A DNA stretch of 64,000 nucleotides, from the NCBI GenBank assembly GCA_037576195.1, contig CM075101.1, positions 24,056,001-24,120,000 on the forward strand, read 5' to 3'. Below, in pieces: positions 1 through 13,918 of this stretch. A model generated the notes under the pieces. The model had not been told where the DNA came from. It ran no database searches and worked only from the letters and a program-made list of their open reading frames with translations. The stretch's first letter is position 1. The number at the start of each line of letters is the position of its first letter. The position numbers were made by a program, and so were the translations under genes. This stretch comes from Phytoseiulus persimilis. Lineage: Eukaryota; Arthropoda; Arachnida; Mesostigmata; Phytoseiidae.

Positions 1-176
1 TCCCTTTTTCTTCGTTGGGCTCATCGGAGGATGAATAACGGATCTTCGGTTCGTGGTCAGCTGTCAAACATGGAAACGGAGGGGTTGATGGTATGCAGCA
101 ACATATGTGGGAACGCGGCTAATCAATCCGGCGGAGTTCGTGTGACAATGACTTTCCTCCTCGTTTCCGCCGCGAG

Positions 177-232
<56 letters not shown>

Positions 233-909
233 GCAACTTGAGTCGCCAACGACAGAACGCGGTTGCGTTGCCGGCGAGGGCTCCGGTCAGGTACTCCGCA
301 GATCCAGGAGTCGAACTTGAAGGAAAAACAGACGCGAACGTTGCTCTGCGTGGCTCGATGACAAATGGTCAATGTTCCGGCCTCGAATGTTTGCACGTAA
401 ATTTGCTCTTGCGCCCAAGAAACCTGGTCCGAAGTGGACACGCTGATGGACTCGGGTGGCGCTGCGAGTGCGGATCGGTCAGCTGGAAGAACAATGCTGC
501 AGCCATCCCGCGGAGATTCAGATGAATATTTGAACTGCTGAACGCTGACGCTTCAGTTGCGGTTTCGCGGTTCCCGGGAGAGTTTTTGCCCAGCCCCATT
601 TGTCACATGACCACGGGGAAGCTGTCGTCGTTCATCACAAAAAGCTCTGAGATTGCACAGTGAGGAGAGCTCATCCCATGCCCATTCGTCCATGACAGCT
701 TCGCGAAGTTCCGATTTCGGCACTCAAGATCAGTCGACATGGGGATGATAGAATCTTGGACAGAGCAGATGATGATTCAGATGGAGGCGTTGTACGCATA
801 GAATAGAAATAGGAGACGTTCGTGCTCATTGGTCAGGCCGAATATTCTGCCTGCCGGTCACATGAGAGGAGATACGATCACTTTTGACGGTCATTCATTG
901 TTTTTGCAG
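1..909 (+). other. Probable intron of the neuropeptide GPCR gene, no exon seen
   Basis: This stretch lies upstream of the TM6-TM7 exon of the receptor gene and ends in a good acceptor (pyrimidine-rich, tttttgcag at 901-909). I found no exon carrying TM1-TM5 in it, so those exons should lie left of the window. It holds a TC microsatellite at 182-225. Short open frames on both strands cross the microsatellite and are not credible. Confidence 0.6.
182..225. repeat. (TC)22 microsatellite
   Basis: 44 bp of uninterrupted TC dinucleotide, seen directly. It sits in the presumed intron upstream of the receptor exon. Confidence 0.97.
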
Positions 910-3032
910 TTTTCGTTATATGCTGGAGTCCCTACATGATTTACGATCTCCTACAAGTATACGACTACGTTATATTCGAAGACAAGAAGACAGAAACCGC
1001 AGTATCAACGTTCATGCAGTCCCTGGCACCGCTCAACTCGTTGGCCAACCCAATAGTGTACTGCCTCTTCTCCACGCACATTTGCAGGAATATCAGGTAA
1101 CAACGACGGTCTATGCTTCAGGTCGCACAGCTCTGGTATCTCTCCAACATTTCCGCACAAATTTATCGAATTTTTATCGACTACTTCGAGGAGAATACTA
1201 GCGTACTCGAATTCGTTCCCACACAATCTAACCAGAGCCTGATTTGCGAGTGTATGTCCCCACGAATCTATGTAGCGCACAGAAGAGTGCTGCACACTCA
1301 CCGGAGGCGGGATTATCTACGACGCAAACCCGACTTAATTAGAAACATTCCAACTAACTAAGCCGTTCGGTTTGTTTTGAATCCAACTCTAACTAAACTT
1401 CATCCGTTCGCTTCGCTCAACTGTCAGGGATTTCATAAGGACGCACTTCATGGTGACTAAATTTGGAGGCTTTTCGCTTAAGCAGCCTTGCCTAAATTCC
1501 GAGGTTCCGAGCGGCCATTATTCGACCTAGATGGCGCTCATCTACCTTGCCTTAGCGCTTCAGCTTCATTAGTAAAGAAGGCTTCCGCTACGGAAAACTG
1601 AGTCGGAAGGAGAAAAACTAGTTGCTCGGTGAATGATTGTAGAACTCCGCTCTCGTCACTTAGATTAGAACAATGTGAGATTGGTTTGACCAGACCACAA
1701 GAGGGACATTTATCATTCGAAAACATGGGATTCCTGTCTAACTTCTGGACCGCTCGCTGCATCTTGACCTGGTGTATCCGAACGCTCCAAGCCTGGAGGA
1801 GTTGGTGATTCATGACGATGCGAAACCAAGACGATGCTCACACTCTGGCTTCTTGGCCTCGAGACAGCCTACACTAGCCAGGCGCTCAGAGAGTGCTCCC
1901 CAGCACAAGAAGAATGGTCAACTCTTGAAAAGAGACGAAATTCTTGCATCTCAGATCGTTGTATTCAACAACTTCGTTTGGTTCGGTGATGGTGGTCGTT
2001 GTGCTACCGCCGCTGCTACTACTTCCCCGCCGCTGCTACCGTTGGTGGCGGTCGGTGTTGATGGTCCTATTTGCCCCCACAGCCGGCTGGCCCTCTTTTC
2101 GCAGCGTCTAAGTGTGACGAACGACATTGCGAGCTTGATGAACGACCTCTTGTCGAGATGCACGCTTGTCTTCTCGTCACCAGTTGCCAATTTAGTACGG
2201 AGAGCCTTGCTTCCGCAACAAAAATAAAGACGTTGTAATATCCATCAATCCACCCCAGCGGGCCGACGACGGAGTCGCCCGGCGGATGGGCGGGCTGGCT
2301 GGCGAGGGGCAAGCACGACGCGTCTCTGTGAGCTCGAATTTCAACTTCCTGGAGTCTGTTTCGGCATTGCAGGTTGTTGGACTGCGTATCTATCAAGTGA
2401 TCCAATCAGAAGAATGGATCACAGACAGCGAGGATTTATGCGCAGATGCGCTGGTTCCCTCAAACAGGACTATCTGAAAGAATCGCTGTTTGCATGGCGC
2501 TGATTCCTAGGTGCACTCTACCCGGGAAGTTCCCTTGTGCGGAATCTATTGACTCTCATGTCAGAAATCGCGGCACGTCGGTCCCATCGAGACTTTCGGA
2601 AATCATTGAGCTGTGTGGAAACAACGCTCCAAACGTTCCCCATGCGAAAACGTGCAAAACATGAACGCATGTCAGAGAATGATCGAATTCGAGCTTTTTA
2701 TGGTTTCACTGTCGTTCATTATTAGTTGAAGCGAATACATAGAGTCAAATGATCATGCGGATTCTTGAGATGAAGCTTAGCCAGACCGTGCTTCAATTAG
2801 GCATCGCGCGAGCAGAGCATTGGAACTGTCTGTTCAATGTGGCTCGATCATAACTTCGTATCTGTCGCTCCGCAGGAATCATCCCTGGTTCGGTTGGCTC
2901 GCCGGCAGGCTGTGTATGTGCTTCCCATGCAGCACCTCAGCGAAAAGAGACAACAACACGATATCTAGTCACCGAAGACTCACCACGTCGAACTACGCGA
3001 CGATGTCCACATCACTCAGGTATGTCAGATAA
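910..3032 (+). CDS. Neuropeptide GPCR, CCAP receptor-like, 3' exons only
   Basis: Partial rhodopsin-family receptor. Exon 910-1096 begins with two bases completing a split codon and encodes the end of TM6 (FVICWSPY), extracellular loop 3, and TM7 with the NPxxY motif as NPIVY, followed by CLFSTHICRNIR. It ends ag|gtaac. A 1,779-bp intron follows. Exon 2876-3019/3032 keeps phase and encodes a Trp/Cys-rich cytoplasmic tail (WFGWLAGRLCMCFPC, possible palmitoylation) and a Ser/Thr-rich end. Reading on reaches a stop TAA at 3030-3032; a GTATGT at 3020 is an alternative donor to a further exon. The CWSPY and QSLAPLNS-ANP combination is typical of arthropod crustacean cardioactive peptide receptors and the related neuropeptide S receptor group, which signal through G proteins at the plasma membrane. 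Ligand assignment is inference; GPCR identity is secure. Earlier exons are outside the window. Confidence 0.85.
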
Positions 3033-3109
3033 TCATGAGCCCGGGGTGTTCCCCGAGTTCCGAGGGGATTCCGAGAAAGTTCCGAGCATTCCCTACCTGT
3101 GTTGAGGGG

Positions 3110-3330
3110 CATCTTCCGAAACCCCGGCCCAGCCACATCTAACTTTGCCCCTGCGGCGGGCGCCCCAGGGGCCCGCTTGGGGACTTCTCGAAAATTCCGA
3201 GCCCGAGGACCGGGCTCGGCAGCCAGAAACGGGGGAGGAATGACCCCCGATCCAGAACCCCCTGGCCAGCTCCAGTCGCGGCCACGGGGAAGCAGACTTG
3301 GGCACATCTCAGCTCCAGCACAGGTTTCTA
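3110..3330. other. GC-rich patch with a perfect 9-bp hairpin
   Basis: Markedly richer in G and C than its surroundings, with long runs of G and C and open frames on both strands, as expected when stop codons are rare. At 3197-3219 CCGAGCCCG is followed after five bases by its reverse complement CGGGCTCGG. No protein or RNA family recognised. It may be a repeat or a CpG-rich element. Confidence 0.5.
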
Positions 3331-6300
3331 GGCTATGAACGGTGACCGATGGGCTTTCACACCCCTCCTGCAGTGGCCTCCTGCTGAGATCTTCAAGGAT
3401 GACCAAATGACGGGAGCCAGAAATGTATCCGTAATGACTTGTGATGCCTCTGATAGAAGCGAAATCTCCGTATTTGAAGTCACTAAAAATAATTCTGGAC
3501 GGTGTCAAATTCAGACCTTCGACGCTTATACGCTTGACAGAGGACATGGAGCCGCTCCCGTGGAAATTCATTGACTCAGTTTCCGCCAGCGTTCATAAAT
3601 ATGAATATCCAATACTTGGAAGATCCCTCGAGAACTTCCTCTCGAGTGATCGTGGCTCGGATATCGGGAAAAGCGCATTGAAATTATCCAAATCAAGGCC
3701 GTAAGATAAACAATGACTGATCGAGCGCGTCGCCCCCATGGCCTCCCACTACTGCTAAGTAACCATAGGAACGCTGTCGATGCTCAGAAACTTTTTCTGT
3801 CCTTGACAAGCGGCGGGAATCCTTCCTGTTTAGTCGGAGCGCGTCGGACGGAAGAGTAAACTTCCGAAATGTGGTCCCGACCGGTTTGAAACTTGTTGAT
3901 CGTTCGGCTTCCTGAGGCATCCATCGTGTACCCGGATTCTCGATGAATAGTCTCCTCCATAATCGGAGGCGAACGTCGCTCAGAGTTCAGTTCCTTATAT
4001 TGACCTCGTGGAACTTCATCCCATTAGGAGCGACCATGACGGCGCCGTCGCAGCCCGGACGGTGGAAACTGACGACCAACTCCGCTCGCAACAGAGTTCT
4101 TATAATTCGGCTTGAATCGTTGGCTGGCTGACTGCTCGGGCGGTTGCTGGGTTGCGTCGTCAAGTGCAGCACTTCTTGACCCTCACTCGCCGTAAGGCAA
4201 TGACGCTTATCGTCGCCCTTCATAGGAAGTAGGTTGTTGGCCATAAGGGCCGGCGGAAAGAGCAGGAGGGGCCGGTTCGTGATGTGTGTCATATTACAAA
4301 ACTTTTTCACATTGCCGTGTCTCTCCTCCTTTTCCTCCGAAAAAGGACCGACGGAAGTGCACAGCCAGCTTGCTCTCGTCGAGCATGACTCCTTGATGCG
4401 TTCAAGAGCAACACTCGCATGAGCTACTAACACGACGACGAGAGGCTGCCCAAGAGGCTGGCTTTCGCCGCCGCCATCACTTGCTTTCGGGGCTGAACCA
4501 CTGAATCGGAATCCTCCCGCCGGAGGAACCCTGTTCGCGATTTCGCATGCCGCCGGCCGGACCGAAATGAGAGTCCCGGTTGCGCGGCCACCCGGTCCGG
4601 ACAATTTTGCGGAGCCCGGGCCTCCGAGAGGGGGCTGTTAAAATAATGGAAATGAGCTGAGGAGGTGGAAGCTATTACAGCCTTTGGCAGCAGAGGTAGC
4701 GGCATTAGCATCGGCCGACTCTGTAGTTCCTTCTTGAAGTTTGGAATGCAGTCTATCCACCGGCGAGAACGGAGACCCATTTGTATTGTTTGCCAGAGAG
4801 AACAGCGTGCGCCCAATAACATCCAGGGGCGATTTCATCCGAACAAACGGCTGCTTTCATTTGGTCTTATTTACTCATTCCGAATATTTTACGATCCCAC
4901 GGAGTCGAGACTTAGAAGGTTGCGCGTGGGCTCCTGAATGAACCTGGGACCCCGATCAGTCGACTCCCGCAGCAGAATCACCGCTACCTCAGAAAAAGCT
5001 CTGCCAAAGCTCAGTCAATCCGGATGATTGAACCGCCTACGAGTGAGTTTCCTCGCCAAAACTACCGGAACGAATGTTGAAATACCTTACATTTCCCGAC
5101 GATTAGGTCTGGTTCATGGCTCCACAGGATGCCAGAGTTTCCACATTGTGCCAGACTGCTTCTTGGAGGAGCAAACCTTGACCCCCTAGCATTGTGCAAG
5201 GCCCTCTTTTGGAAATGCGAATCTACGCGGCCGGTTCTCATTTTATAGTTTCCTCAGTCGAAAGCGCGCCAACCACGGCGAAGCTCAATCTCGCAAGTGA
5301 TTCGGCTCCGACAGAAAGGCCGCGAGGGTAGCACGAAATGGTGTGGACTGATCTGGGCGACCGGCGATGGAATGATGCATCGAGTCGACGTCTTCTCCAG
5401 GAAAAGCTTCCCTCCCTTACCGAACCTGGTTATCTGGTCGGAGAGGTGTGCGGTGGTCCGAACTGAGATATGGCGCGGTTTGTGCCTCGACTCGAAGCGC
5501 GGTGTTCGAGTCGAGCCACAAACCATTCAGTTCGTTCACCGTTTCGCTCCGCGCCGCCAATCCGTCTGCAGATCCCTGCCAACCCTTGGCACCAATCCTC
5601 CGGTCGCGATCGCCCTATCAGCCCTGCAGTCTTTTTCCTCCGCGGGGCCCCAAACCAATCTCGTCCGTTGGCTGCCAATGTCCTTTGTATTGTGTCGCCA
5701 TATTGTATTGTCTGATATGGTCCGCTTTCCTCCCTGGCATCACCGTCCCCACCCGGAAGCATTACGGATGCAGTCGATGGGAGTCGCGGTTGACGCGGAC
5801 GGACACTGACACTCATTGCAAGAAAGCAAACAGGCAGCCAGCCAGGCGAGCATGTAAGTGAGCGAGCACAATAAAGCATGGTCACGGCAGCGTCGTCCGT
5901 TGTGTTTCGACCGACCGATGACGCACTGAATGATCAATGGCTGCCTCCGAAAGCTGGTTCCATCTGTCCCTAATCAAATACGTTGACCTCCGGCTCTCGT
6001 CCGCTCTATTCTGCATACGATTCCTCACGTTCTTCGTGCCGGTTCGGCCCTTCACTCGATTCCGCCAAGCCCCTCGACATCGTTCGGACCCCGCGGAACT
6101 CTCGCCTCGCTCCATGATCCGCTCAGAGTGGACCCGCACACATTCTCCCCCCGCCTCCTTTCTTCCCGAAACCGCGGACTCATCTCCGGAAGGTTCTTCG
6201 GCCTAGATATCGAGCCAACCGTTGCTTCGATCTGGACGAATCGTAATCAAGTGCACTTTGGGTTTCAATCTCAGGATCCATTATTCAGGGCTAGCAGAAA

Positions 6301-8581
6301 AGGAGGAAATAGGACGTCTTGCGTCTGTTCGGAAGCACACACATTCTCCTGCCCCTGGGACGGGTGGAAGAGTTCCTCGAAAAGGCGAGAAGAATATTCC
6401 CGGGATTCACAGCTCGGCTGCTCCTACAAGTTGTTGGTGTACTTGAAGGAAACCGCTTGCAGGGGTTTTTATCTGTTTGAACACGCGGAACCTCACAGCT
6501 CAAAGTCCCGTCTCGGGCACGCCGATGGCTCGCGTGTTGGAAGCTGACTAGCTCGCGCGCTAGAAGCACAAGCGGCTAGTGAACAGCTTCCGGCACGCGC
6601 AGCCCCATCAATGAACAGAAACGTTTATTGAGATAGCAACCGCTGAGCTCGACCCGGCAGACGAAACACGAAGATGGCGACGACTTGGAACGTTTCAAGG
6701 TCTGTCCGACCTGATGTGTAAGGAACATAAAGTCCATGACGTACCTTCCCGAGCTCGTGAGGCATCGACAGTTACAATATTGTCGGTTCCCAAGAGAACG
6801 TCTGAGGCTGATTTGCCCGTTGCCGCCTTGAATACAAATTGAATAACGTCCCAGACGTGTGCAACAAGTTTGCCGCGGGCATTCGTGTCGCGGCGACAGA
6901 AAAACTGATAATTAGTCGTGGAGTTGGGCTCGCTGTAAGCATTGCGGCTCAGCGGTCAGTTCCGTCGGCGTTGTCTCGGTTGGTACTTCGCCTTCCGAGG
7001 TTATGTTTTGCCGAGCGAATCGAGTGTATCCCGAATTCTAGATTGTGGAGTCAGCTCAGCAAATGAGAAACATCGCTCGTTATTGTCGCAAAGCAACGCT
7101 TCTGCATCACGGCGAAGGTCAGGACCACGTTGGAATGACCTCAGCGACGCGTAGGAGTCACACTAGATTTCAGATGAAACAAACTCATCGATGAGCGAGG
7201 CAACTGAGTCGAGCGCGGCTCGTCCTCCTGCTATACGTTCCAAAATCGAACGCAACAGGCCGGTATCGATTGTTTATTTCATCAAAGCCTCTCCCGGTGC
7301 CCAGCAAGCCAACTTTTATCGGCGCGTCGACCCCCTCCGCGTGCGGTGGCTTCGTGCCCACCTCGTCCATCTCGGCACGTTCATGTACAGTCTGACAGAA
7401 CGATAGCCACCGGGAACGAAGTGGACAGATCCCGCTGAAGGGAATAGTTTGAAGAACAGGGTGCGACGGCCGCAGCAGATGCAGCATGTTATTGTGGCCG
7501 TTCGGAAAAGAGATGCGGCCGGAGAGATATCTCACCAGTTCGTCTGTTTCCAGGGCCCCGCACAGCGTCGTCTGCTCAGTTGCGAGGCGTCCTGTTCCAA
7601 AAACCCCGCTTTTCTCTCTGAGTTTATGAAGGGTTAATACTCCATGCCGTCGACGCCTCTATTCGTGCAGTTGTTTCCGACGACGTCATCGGCACGCTCC
7701 CAGGGCCTGAGTGGCGGCGCCGGGGCCGCCGATTAAGTGGCCATTAGTGGTTGCCGCTCGGACGGCCAGCAGATCAGCCACGGGAAATGTAGAAGTGGAA
7801 GAGCGCTCCGCCTAGTTGGCCACCACCCGCCAGGCCGCTGAACTAGAAGTGCATGGAAGAATGCCAATAAGCAAAGCGTCACTGCCCGTCTGAAGGATAA
7901 ACGTTAACGCGTATTTTACGAGCAAAGTAGCGGCAGCGGCTCCCGGTCTTCAGCCTCGGCAGCGAGAGCAGGAACAGTCCCAGCAGTAGAAGTGACGGCA
8001 GCTGCAGCAACATAATTACACCCCTTATTCCATCAGCGGTTCGCTCGCCAGCGGTATTACACTGCAAACGTTAAGTGGAGTGAAAGGGAGAGCTCACTGA
8101 CCGTTCACTTCTCGCTTGGCCAGAATTGTCTCTTCTAAGTGCAAGCACGCCCTGGCAAAAAGGAGGAAAAACACACTGGCACGTGTACCGAACGCTCCTC
8201 CGGCATGATGGCTGATTGCTCCCTATCTCTGGCCGAGTCCATGTCGATCGACACGGCTTGTTATTCCCGATGAATGTGCCAACACGGGATGCACGCGACG
8301 CTGTTATCGCTGCGCAAACTCAATGCAGTCCCTCTCCGTCTGTTTCTCTGTCGCTCGTCGATCTGTCTTCGCGCGTCCTCGTTCCTCCGAGTCGTTTGGT
8401 TTCTTCTTTTGCCTATACTACCTCTCTGGAGCATGACGTAAGACGACGTACTACTTATCGATGTATGCGCATCGTCCCGCATCTCGACCGAAGTGTTCCG
8501 GCATTTCTTCGCTCCTCAAGGTCGCACACAAGGTGCTCTTTCTGACACAGATCCAGTCGGAGGCTGCCCTCGTGCCTCCCT

Positions 8582-8595
8582 CCCCCCCCCCCCCC
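8582..8595. repeat. Poly-C tract (14 C)
   Basis: Uninterrupted run of 14 cytosines, seen directly, within intergenic DNA. Confidence 0.95.
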
Positions 8596-11500
8596 GTCTC
8601 AGCCGAACTTCGGAAGGAGCGTTGGAGGAGCATTTGTTCCTGACGTGATTTTTCAGCCAGTGGGTGAACAACCTCAATCCACACAAACGACGAGAGGTCT
8701 CTGGCGGACGCGTTGTGGGCCTCAGATAAGCCCTGGACGCATCATCAACTCGGGGTAGAAATCTAATTCGTATTCTCCGTTCCACAGGCAATCCGGCCGG
8801 AGCAATTTACGAATGAATGGAGCGAACTCCGATCAACTACCACCGCCCGATAGAAAAGCAGCTGTGCGACAGCTGAACTCCCTCGTATAACATACGGCCC
8901 CCGCTCTGAGTTCCGTCATCGAAACTTTGGATCCTTCGAGTTCCCCCGCAGATGGCAAAGATGAGACTCATGAGACCCGACTATGAGGCCCTCTCGTCTC
9001 ATCATCGCCCTCATCGTCGAATTCCCAACTCAAAACGACGACCCCAGCACTCGGTCCGGGCCTAGTGGGTCAGACTGGAGGCATCTCTCAAGAGAAAAAC
9101 GTGCGGTATTGTACATCTCTGAGCAATGGTGTAACTGCTTACTCAATGAAGCGGAGGCTCTCATGTTGTGATATCATTTTGACCGCGTGTGTTCTAGATG
9201 CGAACAAGACCTGAACATCAGGAGCTGGAGCTTTCACAAGAAAAATATTTTCAATCGAGGTCTTGGGAGCGTCCGGAGGGCTCGCATTGTTCATACCCGG
9301 AATGATGAGTGCGGTGGGAAACATTATTCCGTGTTGAGTTTCAAACTTGTGATAGATCACATGGATTTCCTATGAGGCGAAAATTCCGAACTTGTTAGAG
9401 ATAGGCGGGGCTTGTGCTAGCTTGCTCGACGGGAGGTTGTTCCAGAAGTTCCTTGAGGCAAGATTCGGGAAAACTTGTCGACCAGCAGTTTCCCGATCAG
9501 CAGCACACCCAGCTTTTCGTGATCTTCTCGCAGATTTTGTTAACCGAACGGAAGAGTCGGAGGCATGAGGATGCGAGATAGTGATCTGTTGGGAGAATCC
9601 TTATCCAAATGATGACCTGCGTGCGATAACCACCACTAGCCTCGTCGCAATCCAACTCAGAACGGTGACCGTTCAGCACGGCACAATAGCCCCGACCCTC
9701 GAAACTGCTCACACTGTGCGCTGCTCTGTTCAACCCGCAGAAGACCAAACACGGCGTTCCGGGGAAAGGCTCTCGGTGTTCACCCATGATCTTGTATCGA
9801 GCGCCTCAACATTCCACTCAGCATAGTATTTTTCAGAGAGGTGGGCAACGTTCGAACGAACGAGCGAACAGAGCATATACAGTGAGGCTATAATGGATTA
9901 GTATGTATTCCTCGTCAATTACTGTAGAATCCCTTTGACTCAAATCATTTAATGGTGCGCGTTCTCAATTACGTAGAAAATATTGTCGAATACTCATTGT
10001 ACAGCGTGAGCATGTGTCCTGAATGGAATACAGCAGATGAAACGGATCTTTTCTCTCCCGATCTTGTTCCGCTGTCCGCCGTAAATAATGTTCGCCCGGA
10101 TCATGACCTGCGGATCAGTTCGAGGCATAAACGGATGTTTTTGGTTGGGATTGGCGGAAACCGAGGCCCGCTCTTGGGAGTTTGGTCTAATGTCTTGAAA
10201 ATCCTGGGGATGAAGGTGGAACGTGAAATAGCGGACCTGTTTCCCGATATCTCGACTGCACGGAACTTGTCTTGAAGCGGAACAACTGACATGTTTTGCC
10301 CACTCACCGGATTTGATGAATGTGGAATTTTCTCTTTCCGGGACTAGATTCTCGGGCTGCAAAAATGTGATACGTCATCCTAGTGTTCAACTCATAAAAG
10401 ATCATCGATTGCCCGTCGACCTGGTATTGTTCCTTCTGAACTCTAACTTTGAATAAACGATTGTGAATGACTTAGCATATCATGTTCTACGTCAGTCCTA
10501 TGTTACCTACGGAAAACTTTTCCGGTGTATTCCTTGATATAATGGGATTAGTCCTACAATAGGAGGATGGAAGCAGCTGTCCGTCGAGCTTATCAATCGG
10601 GAGAAAAGTTCAGCGGCGGGAAATCAATGAGACCGAGGAATGGCTATGCGAAATTCTCGAGATTCTCACGATGAGGCGGCCGTTCGGCTCGGGAAAACAT
10701 GCGTTGCTCAGCTTGTCAGCATTATTTCATTCATCCCAGATGTCGGAGACGAGTGTCAATGACTATCCCCCTGTTGGCAGAAGGCTGGAGATCAGTCGAA
10801 CAATCGATCAATCAATCACGTCAGAGGCTTCGGGCATCGACCCTATTTCCCTTCCCCTTGATCATCCGGAAACTTTCCGGAGAAAGCTTCGGTCTCTTTT
10901 CGGCGTCGTGCTCCACCCAAGCTCCGGAAGATTAGTAGCAATCGTGAACAATGTTCGAATAGTACGAAACTAATCCGCAAAAGACACAGAGAAACGGTGG
11001 CTAGGTATAGTCTTTCGCTGAGCCCGCCCAGAGTTCGCGTACTCGCATGCGAGGCGCGACACTCCTCTGCGCTCAGACTCCTGGGACAGAGAACAGCGGC
11101 GTGTCCTCTACTCGAAATGCTCCAATTCCTGCTGACGTCAGTTGAGTTGGGCGTCTGCATATGGTAACATTCAAGTGCTCCTGCCCACACAGTTTCGGTT
11201 GAATAGAAGTTATGAGCCCAACCGTCGGAGCGGTTTTCCTAGTTCCAGATCGAACATGCATGCCCGAGCGCGGGCGCATTCCGACAATGAACGGTCAAAG
11301 TAGTGACGAACATCCATTCAGGATTTTCGCGGAGAAATTCTCCAGGAAGCCCACTCGCGGAGCCGCATATCGAACGGCTCATTTCATTCCACAGAGTTTA
11401 TAGACGACCGCGATGAACCCGCGATCCAGCCAACCAGGCAACCGACGCCTGGTTGAGAATAGTTCGACGTCCCTTGCTTCGCACAAAACTTCCCCTCTCT

Positions 11501-13918
11501 CTCTCTCTCCCGCAGGAAAGAAGCGCCGAGCCGATTCGGTCACCAGCCCAACGTACGGCGATGACGTCGACGGTGACGACGACGACAGCAACATAGACGG
11601 TGACGAGGCTTCGCCTTTATAGCTCAATAGGGCGAGTGACTTGATAGCACTTCGTCAGACGTGACACACACACCTCAGCAGCGTAAACTGCTCTCCCAAA
11701 TTTGAAATTTGCGTTCCTGGACACGTCAGCACAAGGCACGACCTCTATATTAGCGAGCAACAGTGTCTCGCTACGACCTCGATTTAACGAAACGAAGCAA
11801 CTTCGGAAGGAATGAGAGTTCACGAGGCGAATGAACCCTCCTGTTCTACCTTCTAGAGAAGGGGGAGCAATCATCAAGCAGGAACAGCCGCTCCAAAGGC
11901 CCGTCGGCGCGCAAGATTGACACCGGTGGAGCCGGGCTTCAGGAGTCGGCATTCGCTGGCAGCTCGATGTGGCCTACATTCTGGCCCTCTCCGCATCCGA
12001 GGATTGCATTATCCTCTTATCGTATTCTCGGGATGCGGCGGATCAAAGGATCGAGAGCTCAAACCAGAGTCAATTAACGGTACGAGGGTCCGACTTTGCG
12101 TGTGACGGAAGGAAACCCGTGTAACAGGGGCCATGAGCGTGAGACAATAACAACTAGTATCCTCCCTCTAGAACTCTTTGGGTGGCAGTTGCAAGGACTG
12201 TCGTACACGGCGTATGAGGACTAGCTTCATACACGTGCGTCTCGGCGCTTTCAAGTGACTCAAGGGAGCCGTCAGCAGCGAGGGAGTTCGATCTCCCTCC
12301 GAGACCACTCCTCTGATGTTGTGGTCCTGAGGGAATCCTGACGCTCGCTTGGACCCTGACTGGCTCAGACGTCGCACGCTTGCTCGGTCGCTCTGGCTAG
12401 ACGACTCGAGCTCCCGGAACGCCTTAGTGCGTGCCCGCGTCAAATCACCAAGTTCCACGCGAACGTCGGTGAACGTCGATCACACAAACTGTCATGACCA
12501 CTGGACTACTCAATCTTCGCCAAGCAGCTGCTCTGTCGGCAGCTGTTCGAGATCGCGCGACCTTGCGTTGTTTACAACCAGCCCTCCGACGCTATGCTGG
12601 ATAACGTTCCGCCAGATTTGAAGCCTCGTGAGGTTCCGGGCGAATCGGAGCCCGACTCGAATGATCGACCCTCCGCATGAAACCAACACTGACCGTCCTT
12701 GCAGCGCAGGGTAATGGCATTTGGTCAATTGATGCCGGTTCGTTCCCGACGCGAAGAGAGCGAGCGACGCAAGTGACGACTCCTCGAGATGAGTTCGAGA
12801 CGCGGCCTCCGCCGACGGGTTTGAGCGTCCGCCGAGGCGTCTTCGGCCTGCCAACAACTTTCGCCGTCATTATTCGCTAGCGGAATTCTTGGGGGGAATT
12901 TCCGCTCATCTCTCGGGAGTATCGAAGGAGAACTCCACGAGCCGCATGACGGCTCGCCGTATTTTCAGATATTGACAAGCGCTTATCGATGTCGATAAAA
13001 TGTCCTGCCAGAAGTATGACATAAGCGCAGCCGAGCTCCGGATCCATCCACGGAATCTATCGCTTTATGGTTATCGCGGGGCATTTACTCGCTAGGGAGA
13101 GAACTCCAAGACGTAGAAGCAACGAGAAGAGAGATAACCGGAGCCGTTGATACCTGTTAAAAGGAACAGGAAACATTGAGCGGATCGCGAGCCGCTGATC
13201 AAAAAAATCACTACCGGACCACCGGACATATTGTAGCGGGAGGAAACGATTCCTTGGTCTCACCCGATACTGGGCATTGGAGATTTTCTCCAAGAAAACA
13301 GAAAATCCGCGTCAATGCCCGTGATTTCGTGTTCGAAGGATACTCAGAGTAACGAGGCACGATGTTGACATCGAATAAACCGCCGTTCTTGTGAGCACCA
13401 AGCCACGCCTCTTAGTGCGACCACGCTCGATCTCGAGGTTCGCTGCTCTAGGCTCCGGAGCCGCTTGTTGTTCACATGAAAAGAGGAAAACTCGTCTCAA
13501 GCCACAGCGATGTCAGAGCCACTCGCGATGTTCGCACGCGACTCATTCGGATTGTGGGCGGCTGAACCCAATAAGCCGATGGTAAATCCATCCATGTTGG
13601 ACATCCTCTGAGCTGGATTGGACTTGCAAAAATGGAAGTTTAATGTCTTCAATCCGCATTCGTTATGGTGTGCTCCACAGTTCTACAGCATGTGGAATTG
13701 CTCTAGCCTGCTCGCTGGCTGGATGATGAGCGCTTCAGAAGTCAGACGGCGCGAGACCTCGGGGACCCTGAAGCCTGAAGTTTCTCCTAGAATTATTGGA
13801 GAGGGACTAAATTGCCACTTGCTTCATACGGTGGAACAGCCGAGCCGCTGAGATCCCTTCCGCTTCCAGCAACGATCATCTCCGCGCTTCTAACCGATCG
13901 GCGCGTTCGACGTGTTAT

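Larger units (their letters stand above)
3033..13918. other. Intergenic, no gene supported
   Basis: Open frames of 60-205 codons occur on both strands but none shows a recognisable domain or a coherent exon set. The longest, a 205-codon minus-strand frame at 3987-4604, overlaps an equally open frame and has no domain. A GC-rich patch lies at 3110-3330 and a 14-base C run at 8582-8595. Isolated donor-like sequences (for example GTAAGT at 5852) could belong to untranslated exons I cannot confirm. Confidence 0.5.

Noticed and set aside
3987..4604. 205-codon minus-strand open frame
   Set aside because: Composition is uneven, an overlapping minus-strand frame is equally open, and no domain, intron or signal supports it.
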